Below are positions 1 through 4,717 of a DNA stretch of 9,155 nt, piece after piece (the stretch's first letter is position 1; each line of letters starts with the position of its first letter). The stretch is taken from positions 1-9,155 of the forward strand of contig JAFSHJ010000095.1 of the NCBI GenBank assembly GCA_017440425.1, read 5' to 3'. The position numbers and the translations under genes are program-made. The notes beneath the pieces were generated by a model. The model saw nothing but the letters and a program-made list of their open reading frames with translations, was not told the DNA's origin and made no database searches. The DNA is from Oscillospiraceae bacterium (GTDB lineage Bacteria; Bacillota; Clostridia; Oscillospirales; Ruminococcaceae).

Positions 1-45
1 CTCACGGTGTCCTACGTGAGGATTGTTCTCCTTTTCTTCGCTCAT
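1..45 (-). CDS. radC: Probable RadC-family protein, N-terminal 15 residues only (cut by window edge)
   Basis: Read leftward, an ATG at 45-43 opens MSEEKENNPHVGHRE and continues past position 1. It has a purine-rich ribosome-binding site (AGGCGG, at 51-56 on the other strand) five bases upstream and starts 14 bases after the murC stop, so the two are probably cotranscribed. The piece 'NPHxGHRE' matches, from memory, the N-terminus of RadC/JAB-domain (UPF0758) proteins of gut Clostridia, which begin with a short acidic stretch and then H-x-GHR-x-R. RadC is a putative DNA-repair-associated metalloprotease-like protein whose role is unsettled. Only 15 residues are visible and the JAB metal-binding motif lies outside the window, so the family call is a recognition, not a demonstration. 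Confidence 0.55.
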   Translation of the reverse strand, partial: MSEEKENNPHVGHRE

Positions 46-59
46 AGCTACCGCCTTTA

Positions 60-1442
60 TCAGTTCTGTTTCAGCATCATCTTTGCGCATTTATAGACAT
101 CGCCGCAGCCGAGAGTTATGACAAGGTCACCCTCTTCTGCATTTGCCATGGTGTATTCCGCCATCTCTTCAAAGGTGGGGAACCACACGCAGCCGTCTAT
201 TTTGTCGCAAAGGTCTTTTGCGTAAATGTTATAGGTGTTTTTCTCTCTCGAGCCCATTATCTCGGAGAGCACTACTCTGTCTGCAATGGAAAGCACCCTT
301 GCAAAATCATCCAGCAGCATTGCCGTTCTGGAATAGGTGAAGGGCTGGAACACCGCCCACACCTTTTTAAAGCCAAGCTCCTTTGCCGCCTTGAGGGTGA
401 CCTCCACCTCTGCAGGGTGGTGAGCATAGTCATCCGCAATGGTGACACCGTTTTTGTGTCCCAAAATCTCGAAGCGTCTGTGGGCGCCGCGGAATTTTGC
501 CAGTCCCTTAACTATCATTTCGGGTTCAACGCCCATCTCAAGCACAGCGGCGCAGGCTGCAACCGCATTGATTACGTTGTGTCTGCCCGGTATCTTCAAT
601 TCGATATCCGTGACCTTTTCGCCCTTGTGCATCAGCTCAAAGGCGGTGACCATTGCCTCTCCGCTTATGCGGACGCTGATGTTCTTCGGATAGTAGTCAC
701 AGCTGTCGTCCCAGCCAAAGAGCACGATGGGTCTCTCGATGCCTTCCAGCGCTTTTTTGGTGTTTTCATCGCTGCCGTTTGCCAGCACCATTCCCGTTGC
801 CAGCTTTGCAAAGCGGTTGAATGATCTGATGGAATTTTCTATGCATTTGAAATACTCCATGTGGTCTGCATCTATGTTGAGTATCAGCGAGAGATAGGGG
901 TGGAGCTTGAGGAAGGTATCCACAAACTCGCAGGCCTCGCACACCATATATTCGCTGCTGCCGGCTCTGCCGTTGCCGCCGATGGCATCCAGCTTGCCGC
1001 CGATGACCACGGTGGGATCCAGCGGTGTCTCCATAAGTATCTGCGTTATCATGGATGTGACGGTGGTTTTGCCGTGGGTGCCCGAAACGCATATTGCCTT
1101 TTCATAGTCTGCGCTGACCGCTCCCAGCAGCACGGAACGCTCCACCACGGGGATACCGCTGGCTCTTGCCGCAACAAGCTCCGGGTTGTCCGGCAGGATA
1201 GCGGCGGTGTGGACGATGAGATCTGCGCCTTCAAAGTTTTTGGGGTCGTGTCCCATATGGATGGTTATGCCCATTGCTCTTTCGGCATCAATGGTGTCGC
1301 CCTCGTTGTTATCCGAGCCGCTGATGATATATCCCTTGGAATGAAGTATCTGCACCAACGGATACATTCCCGATCCGCCGATGCCCATAAAATGTATTCT
1401 CTTTTTGCCTTTAAGCAGTTCCTTTGTAGAAATGTCGGTCAT
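60..1442 (-). CDS. murC: UDP-N-acetylmuramate--L-alanine ligase MurC
   Basis: MurC attaches L-alanine to UDP-MurNAc using ATP, the first step of the peptidoglycan stem peptide, in the cytoplasm. The 460-residue protein has the usual length and all three Mur-ligase domains: the N-terminal UDP-binding fold with GIGGSGM (20-26), the central ATPase with the P-loop GTHGKTT (121-127), the metal-site region DADHMEYF (191-198) and PGRHNVINA (285-293), and the C-terminal domain with GAHRRFE (319-325), DDYAHHP (337-343) and FQPFTYSRT (365-373). The start is the ATG at 1442, with GGAGG five bases upstream (1448-1452). A GTG start at 1475 would add 11 unsupported residues and run through a hairpin. A probable radC follows after 14 bases. 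I see nothing truncated or degenerate. Confidence 0.97.
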   Translation of the reverse strand: MTDISTKELLKGKKRIHFMGIGGSGMYPLVQILHSKGYIISGSDNNEGDTIDAERAMGITIHMGHDPKNFEGADLIVHTAAILPDNPELVAARASGIPVVERSVLLGAVSADYEKAICVSGTHGKTTVTSMITQILMETPLDPTVVIGGKLDAIGGNGRAGSSEYMVCEACEFVDTFLKLHPYLSLILNIDADHMEYFKCIENSIRSFNRFAKLATGMVLANGSDENTKKALEGIERPIVLFGWDDSCDYYPKNISVRISGEAMVTAFELMHKGEKVTDIELKIPGRHNVINAVAACAAVLEMGVEPEMIVKGLAKFRGAHRRFEILGHKNGVTIADDYAHHPAEVEVTLKAAKELGFKKVWAVFQPFTYSRTAMLLDDFARVLSIADRVVLSEIMGSREKNTYNIYAKDLCDKIDGCVWFPTFEEMAEYTMANAEEGDLVITLGCGDVYKCAKMMLKQN

Positions 1443-1466
1443 AATTGCCTCCGTAAAAGGAATATA

Positions 1467-1486
1467 TGTCCGCACCTCTGCGGACA
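1467..1486 (-). promoter_or_regulatory. Perfect 8-bp hairpin in the murC leader
   Basis: The two arms (1467-1474 and 1479-1486) are exact 8-base reverse complements around a 4-base loop that reads GAGG on the murC strand. The hairpin ends 14 bases before the GGAGG ribosome-binding site of murC. No strong run of T follows on the murC strand, so it does not look like a standard intrinsic terminator. It could stabilise the leader, modulate translation, or present a decoy Shine-Dalgarno sequence. The structure is seen directly; the function is unknown. Confidence 0.5.
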
Positions 1487-1501
1487 GGCGATGTTTATAT
1501 T

Positions 1502-1530
1502 ATTATAAAGCTTTTTTCCCAAAAAATAAA
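1502..1530 (-). promoter_or_regulatory. Weak candidate promoter for murC
   Basis: On the leftward strand a perfect TATAAT -10 box lies at 1502-1507. At a 17-base spacing the -35 position (1525-1530) reads TTTATT, only 3 of 6 matches to TTGACA. The predicted transcript would start near 1495 and carry the hairpin at 1467-1486 in a leader of about 50 bases. The surrounding DNA (1500-1630) is very AT-rich, so chance -10 matches are likely. In the same spacer I found no convincing sigma-A or sigma-H promoter for spoVG on the other strand. Confidence 0.3.
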
Positions 1531-1651
1531 TAGTTTTTTTAATTTTTAAGTGTAATGTCATACTTTATACATTAATTATGCCACGAATATTACCCTTTTT
1601 AACCGCAAATAATAGCTTTACAACAATTATTCGGAGGTTTTTTGCTTCGCC

Positions 1652-1936
1652 ATGAACATTACAGATATACGCGTCAGAAAAATTTACGACGATCCCAGAC
1701 TTAAAGCCCTTGTCTCCATAACCATCGGCGGCGATTTTGCGGTGCACGATATAAAGGTGATAAACGGTCCCGAGCGCATTTTTGTGGCCATGCCCAGCCG
1801 CAAGGATGAAAACGGCAGCTTCCGTGACATCGTCCATCCCATCTCCAAGGAATCACGGCAGCTGCTTGAAAATGCCGTGCTGGAGGCCTATCGGCAGCAC
1901 ACCGCCGATGCTCCCGGAACTGTTTCCGATCCTTAA
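1652..1936 (+). CDS. spoVG: Septation/sporulation regulator SpoVG
   Basis: SpoVG is a small nucleic-acid-binding regulator that in Bacillus affects asymmetric septation and spore cortex formation and in other Firmicutes binds DNA or RNA. The 94-residue product is close to the Bacillus length (about 97) and keeps the family core: N-terminal TDIRVRKI, VSITIGGDFAVHDIKVI (about 21-37), the IFVAMPSRK block (43-51), and FRDIVHPIS (57-65) ahead of a C-terminal helix. The last dozen residues are variable, as is usual. A GGAGG lies at 1633-1637, 14 bases before the ATG, which is longer than usual, but no other in-frame start exists. It is transcribed away from murC and toward dpaB. A terminator-like hairpin lies at 2194-2221. 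Confidence 0.96.
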   Translation: MNITDIRVRKIYDDPRLKALVSITIGGDFAVHDIKVINGPERIFVAMPSRKDENGSFRDIVHPISKESRQLLENAVLEAYRQHTADAPGTVSDP

Positions 1937-1959
1937 ATCACCGCCGTTTATTTTATCAA

Positions 1960-1986
1960 ACGCTCCCTGCGGTTTCCACAGAGCGT
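1960..1986 (-). terminator. Hairpin, possible weak terminator of the dpaA-dpaB transcript
   Basis: ACGCT (1960-1964) pairs with AGCGT (1982-1986), and inside it 1967-1972 pairs with 1976-1981 around a 3-base loop. The single imperfect position (1970/1978) is a C-A clash in rightward RNA but a G-U pair in leftward RNA, so the stem is better on the leftward strand, the direction of dpaB. On that strand it is followed only by TTTGATAAAAT, a poor T-run. It lies about 240 bases beyond the dpaB stop, past the cloverleaf repeat. Confidence 0.4.
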
Positions 1987-2022
1987 CCTGCTCGTTTGCT
2001 TTGATCTGCGGTATCCGCCGCA

Positions 2023-2146
2023 CCGCCCCATCCTCGCGCAAAGGGAGCTGTCACCGCAGGTGACTGAGGAATTTTGCCGTGCGAGCGGTAAATTCCTCAG
2101 ACTTGCCTTTACGGCAAGTCTGCTCCCTTTGCGCGGATGGGCGGGC
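2023..2146. mobile_element. MITE/REP-like palindromic element, three hairpins on a common stem
   Basis: The outer stem GCGCAAAGGGAGC (2036-2048) is an exact 13-base reverse complement of 2122-2134. It extends outward past a 2-base bulge into the GC-rich arms 2023-2033 and 2135-2145 (9 of 11 pairs). Inside are three hairpins in a row: 2050-2055 with 2059-2064 (6 bp, loop GCA), 2064-2074 with 2090-2100 (11 bp, tipped by CCG/CGG around a TGCGAG loop), and 2100-2107 with 2113-2120 (8 bp). The whole can fold as a four-way junction. It has no coding capacity. From memory, the GGGAGCTGTCACC...GGTGACTGAGGAATT layout recurs between genes in gut Clostridia, which suggests a non-autonomous element moved in trans. 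No clear target duplication is visible. Confidence 0.75.
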
Positions 2147-2193
2147 TTGAACCAGACCTCAGGCCGCAGCTGCAAAAGAATTTCACTCTGTGT

Positions 2194-2221
2194 GCGTTCC
2201 CATGGGGAGCGCTTGTTTTTT
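2194..2221 (+). terminator. Rho-independent terminator for spoVG
   Basis: GCGTTCCC (2194-2201) pairs with GGGAGCGC (2205-2212) around a 3-base loop, giving 8 pairs with one G-U wobble in rightward RNA. It is followed directly by TTGTTTTTT (2213-2221). The wobble position would be an A-C mismatch in leftward RNA, so the element is oriented for spoVG. It sits about 260 bases past the spoVG stop and ends just before the dpaB stop codon, so the spoVG transcript would carry the cloverleaf repeat in its 3' end. Confidence 0.75.
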
Positions 2222-2223
2222 AT

Positions 2224-2796
2224 TTACAGCAGCATCGGCTGCAGCTGCTGACCCTGCAGCGCAGCGGCCACGGTCTCCGCTGTTTTTGAGAAGTTGCAGA
2301 CCACCGACGTTGGCTTTTTAACGGGATCATCCTGCCGAAGCGGCACGAAAAACACATTTTTGCAGTTCATCAGCTGCCCGATGTTCTTTGCCGATGCGGA
2401 GAGCGAATCGTTGCTGGATACGGCTATTATCAGCGGTTTGCCGTTGCGCAGGTTCGCCTTTGCCGCCATTGTAACTGCGGTGTCGGTGATGCCTCCCGCC
2501 AGCTTGCCAAGAGTGTTGCCGGTGCAGGGGATTATTACCAGCGCATCCAGCAGCTTTTTGGGACCGATGGGCTCTGCCGCCGCAATGTGGGTGATCACCT
2601 TTTTTCCGCTTATCCTTTCAAGACGGGCAAGGTGCTCCTCCGCTTTGCCGAAACGGGTGTCCGTGGCTGCCGCAAACTCCGACATTATGGGGAAGATATC
2701 GTATTCCTCCGCCAGCTGCTCTATCACCTCCAGCACCTTTGCAAAGGTGCAGAAAGAACCTGTCATTGCAATGCCGAGACGGATCTTTTTCTCCAT
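2224..2796 (-). CDS. dpaB: Dipicolinate synthase subunit B
   Basis: DpaB (SpoVFB) is the flavoprotein-like subunit that with DpaA makes dipicolinic acid from a lysine-pathway intermediate in the mother cell. The product is pumped into the spore core and chelates calcium. The 190-residue protein resembles the UbiX/Dfp flavoprotein fold: GIAMTGSFCTF (8-18), EPIGPKK (75-81), PCTGNTLGKLAGGITD (90-105) and a late VPLRQDDP (151-158), all family signatures. Its ATG shares one base with the dpaA stop (TAATG), and AGGAGG (2805-2810) sits eight bases upstream inside dpaA, which indicates translational coupling and equal output of the two subunits. The length is normal. Confidence 0.95.
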   Translation of the reverse strand: MEKKIRLGIAMTGSFCTFAKVLEVIEQLAEEYDIFPIMSEFAAATDTRFGKAEEHLARLERISGKKVITHIAAAEPIGPKKLLDALVIIPCTGNTLGKLAGGITDTAVTMAAKANLRNGKPLIIAVSSNDSLSASAKNIGQLMNCKNVFFVPLRQDDPVKKPTSVVCNFSKTAETVAAALQGQQLQPMLL

Positions 2797-3689
2797 TATT
2801 TCATCCTCCTCTCTGTTAAAATGTTAAGTACGGTGTCTTTTATGATATCTCCTGCGGTGATGGGTGCAACCTTGCCCGGCAGCGAAAGCGCCCACACTGT
2901 GCGCACTCCCAGCTGTTTTGCAGTTTCAAAATCCACGCCGCCCGGCTTGGATGCAAGGTCTATCACCAGACAGTCACTTTTCAGCGAGCGCAGGATATCC
3001 TCGGTGAATATCATTGCGGGAACGGTGTTGAAAAGCAGTTCGAAACCGCCTGCCTTTGCCGACAGCTCCGATATCTGCAGCGGCGCCATTCCCTCTGCCG
3101 CCGCTTCCGCCAGCACTCCCGCTCTTCTTGCCGCCACGCTCACATCGGCGCCCATTGCCTTGAGCAGCGCAGCCAGCCTTCTGCCCACCCTGCCGTAGCC
3201 TGCAACAAGACAGCGGCTGCCCCTGACTGTGGATGCCCGTTCTGCCATTGCGATCGCCACCGCACCCTCTGCCGTTGGGACGGCATTGAGCACCGCAAAC
3301 TCCTCTCTTTTGGCATAATCCTCGGTGCAAACGCCTTTCTCCTCCGCCTTCTGCCTGAATTCTTCCGAAAGCATTCCGCCCGTTATCAGGCTGCCCTCTC
3401 CCGCAAAGCGGATGCAGTCATCCAGCGGTATCTCCCGTGTGCTCAGCATGGAGTTCACGGTTTTTCCGTCCAGCGTGGCTGGCAGCGGCAGAACGATCAC
3501 ATTGCTTTTGCCCAGCGCCTCCCGCATATCGTCGGTGCATATCAGCTGCTCCGATACATACACATCCAGATCGAAAAACAAGCCGTACACCGTATATCCC
3601 AACTCCGCCAGCCCATTGGCAAGCCTTGCCTGCCGAAGGTCTCCTCCCACCACCGAGAAGACCGGATTTTTCACAAGCTCTTTATTCAT
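2796..3689 (-). CDS. dpaA: Dipicolinate synthase subunit A
   Basis: DpaA (SpoVFA) is the NAD(P)-binding dehydrogenase-like subunit of dipicolinate synthase, needed for spore-core dehydration and heat resistance. The 297 residues show an N-terminal VVGGDLRQ (13-20), NAVPTAEGA (135-143), a Rossmann loop GYGRVGR (164-170), DLASKPGG (244-251) and the C-terminal family hallmark LPGKVAPITAG (270-280). The start is the ATG at 3689 with GGAGG five bases upstream (3695-3699). The frame stays open to 3830 but the extra 47 residues are not family-like and cross the promoter region. It is the first gene of a two-gene operon with dpaB. A sigma-K-like promoter lies 52 bases upstream of the start. Its presence implies a complete sporulation programme of the Bacillus DpaAB type. 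Confidence 0.96.
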   Translation of the reverse strand: MNKELVKNPVFSVVGGDLRQARLANGLAELGYTVYGLFFDLDVYVSEQLICTDDMREALGKSNVIVLPLPATLDGKTVNSMLSTREIPLDDCIRFAGEGSLITGGMLSEEFRQKAEEKGVCTEDYAKREEFAVLNAVPTAEGAVAIAMAERASTVRGSRCLVAGYGRVGRRLAALLKAMGADVSVAARRAGVLAEAAAEGMAPLQISELSAKAGGFELLFNTVPAMIFTEDILRSLKSDCLVIDLASKPGGVDFETAKQLGVRTVWALSLPGKVAPITAGDIIKDTVLNILTERRMK

Positions 3690-3701
3690 ACCAACCTCCA
3701 T

Positions 3702-3734
3702 TCTGCGCTGTTTTGCATATCTCCGCGCAGATAT
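3702..3734 (-). promoter_or_regulatory. Two mutually exclusive hairpins in the dpaA leader
   Basis: TCTGCGC (3702-3708) is an exact reverse complement of 3725-3731 (7 bp, 16-base loop), and ATATCT (3717-3722) is an exact reverse complement of 3729-3734 (6 bp, 6-base loop). They share 3725-3731, so only one can form at a time. Both lie between the predicted sigma-K start point and the dpaA ribosome-binding site at 3695-3699. The longer stem ends two bases from it. This may be chance or a translational switch; the pairing is all that is seen. Confidence 0.35.
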
Positions 3735-3740
3735 CAATAT

Positions 3741-3769
3741 TATGGTATGTGGCACGGCAAAATAAGGTT
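3741..3769 (-). promoter_or_regulatory. Sigma-K-like promoter for dpaA-dpaB
   Basis: On the leftward strand 3749-3741 reads CATACCATA, an exact match to the sigma-K -10 consensus CATAnnnTA. The -35 position (3769-3766) reads AACC, matching mACm, with a 16-base spacer. Bacillus dpaAB (spoVF) is transcribed by sigma-K late in the mother cell, so the gene context agrees. Transcription would begin near 3733, giving a leader of about 45 bases. The consensus is recalled from Bacillus; Clostridia sigma-K sites are similar. Confidence 0.6.
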
Positions 3770-3779
3770 CGCCGCAGGG

Positions 3780-3809
3780 TTGATTTTTGCGTTTTGGGAA
3801 TGGTATAAT
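3780..3809 (+). promoter_or_regulatory. Sigma-A promoter of the RpiR-flavoprotein-cmk-plsC-ispH operon
   Basis: TTGATT (3780-3785) and a perfect TATAAT (3804-3809) are 18 bases apart, and the -10 is preceded by TG plus one base (3801-3803), an extended -10. Transcription should start near 3816. That leaves only about 5 bases before the first possible ATG (3821), one reason to prefer the downstream start at 3845. It is divergent from, and close to, the dpaA promoter. Confidence 0.8.
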
Positions 3810-3844
3810 AAAAGAATAATATGTTTGCAAAAGGGCTGAAACGG

Positions 3845-4717
3845 ATGATGCACAACGACATTCTGAACATTATTGCGGAAAAATATCCCTCCATGTCAAA
3901 AGGACACCGCAGCATTGCCAACTACATAACCGAAAACTACAACAAGGCTGCATTTATGACTGCCGCAAAGCTGGCTGAAGCTGTGGGAATAAGCGAATCC
4001 ACCGTTGTGCGTTTTTCCTATGAGCTGGGCTGCGACGGATATCCCAAGCTGCAGAAGGCACTTCAGGACCTTGCACGCAGCCGCCTCACCTCGGTGCAGC
4101 GCATCGAGCTGGTTGAGGAAAACTGGAACAACACCGACATTTTGAAAAAGGTGGTCGGCACAGATATCGACAACCTGCGCCACGCCCTTGAAAACATCTC
4201 TCAGGAGGAGTTTGAAAAGGCCGCCCAGATAATAGCCAACGCAAAAAACATCTATATAATGGGTGCGCTGGCATCCTCCTCTCTGGCATCCTTTATGGCA
4301 TATTATTTCAACCACATTTTCGGCAACGTCAAAAACATCAACTCCGGCAGCGTGGGGGATTCCTTTGAGCAGCTTCTGCGCATCGGTCCGGATGACGTGC
4401 TCATCGGCATAACCTTCCCGAGATATGCCCAGCGCACCGTCAAAGCCGCCAAATATGCCTATGAATGCGGCGCACACATCGTCTCCATAACCGATTCTCC
4501 CGCATCTCCCATGGTCAAATATTCCGATGCGGCGCTGTTTGCCCGCAGCAACATGGCATCCTTTGTGGATTCCCTTGTTGCACCGCTGAGCATCATCACC
4601 GCACTTATCGTTGCGGTGGGTCTGCTCCACGAGGATGACATCTCCGAGACCTTCTACAAGCTTGAACGCATCTGGGAGGAATACAACGTATACCAACAGG
4701 AGGACGAAATTGAATAA
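3845..4717 (+). CDS. MurR/RpiR-family transcriptional regulator (HTH + SIS)
   Basis: RpiR-type regulators bind DNA through an N-terminal helix-turn-helix and sense phosphorylated sugars through a C-terminal SIS domain. With the start at 3845 the protein has 290 residues, the usual family length, and begins as the family does with a short lead into YPSMSKGHRSIANYI (14-28). The HTH spans about 37-75 (KLAEAVGISESTVVRFSYEL). The SIS domain spans about 125-255, with YIMGALASS (137-145) and IGITFPRY (188-195). AAAAGGG (3829-3835) is nine bases before this ATG. The ATG at 3821 is nearly leaderless. It opens the operon and overlaps the next gene by 8 bases. Its ligand and targets cannot be read here. 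Autoregulation of its own operon is a reasonable guess, no more. Confidence 0.9.
   Translation: MMHNDILNIIAEKYPSMSKGHRSIANYITENYNKAAFMTAAKLAEAVGISESTVVRFSYELGCDGYPKLQKALQDLARSRLTSVQRIELVEENWNNTDILKKVVGTDIDNLRHALENISQEEFEKAAQIIANAKNIYIMGALASSSLASFMAYYFNHIFGNVKNINSGSVGDSFEQLLRIGPDDVLIGITFPRYAQRTVKAAKYAYECGAHIVSITDSPASPMVKYSDAALFARSNMASFVDSLVAPLSIITALIVAVGLLHEDDISETFYKLERIWEEYNVYQQEDEIE

Larger units (their letters stand above)
1957..2215. repeat. Outer inverted repeat bracketing the spoVG-dpaB gap
   Basis: The left end (1957-1983) and the reverse complement of the right end (2186-2215) can be aligned. Both begin CAA[A/G]CGCTCCC (10 of 11 identical) and both end CACAGAG (7 of 7), with a poorly matching middle and a 3-base length difference. 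Each end also folds on itself into a hairpin. The arms enclose the 124-bp cloverleaf repeat, so nearly all of the 287-base gap between the spoVG and dpaB stop codons is palindromic at two scales. It may be one composite element with terminal inverted repeats, or two related convergent terminators into which the inner repeat inserted. Confidence 0.5.

Noticed and set aside
1443..1475. Upstream GTG start extending MurC by 11 residues
   Set aside because: The GTG lies in the hairpin loop region and the ATG at 1442 has an ideal GGAGG; the added residues do not resemble MurC N-termini.
861..1508. Rightward open frame of 215 codons opposite murC
   Set aside because: It lies within murC on the other strand and has no protein-like motif; MurC motifs fix the real frame.
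1500..1632. Sigma-H promoter for spoVG, as in Bacillus
   Set aside because: A GAAT is present at 1585-1588, but no AGGA-type -35 lies at the right distance, and the sigma-A candidates here are also poor.
3690..3830. 47-residue N-terminal extension of DpaA
   Set aside because: It crosses the sigma-K-like and sigma-A promoters. The ATG at 3689 has GGAGG five bases upstream and matches the family start.
4611..4709. 33-residue extension of the flavoprotein
   Set aside because: It is entirely out-of-frame overlap with the regulator gene, while TTG 4710 has a perfect AGGAGG and leads straight into the FAD-binding strand.
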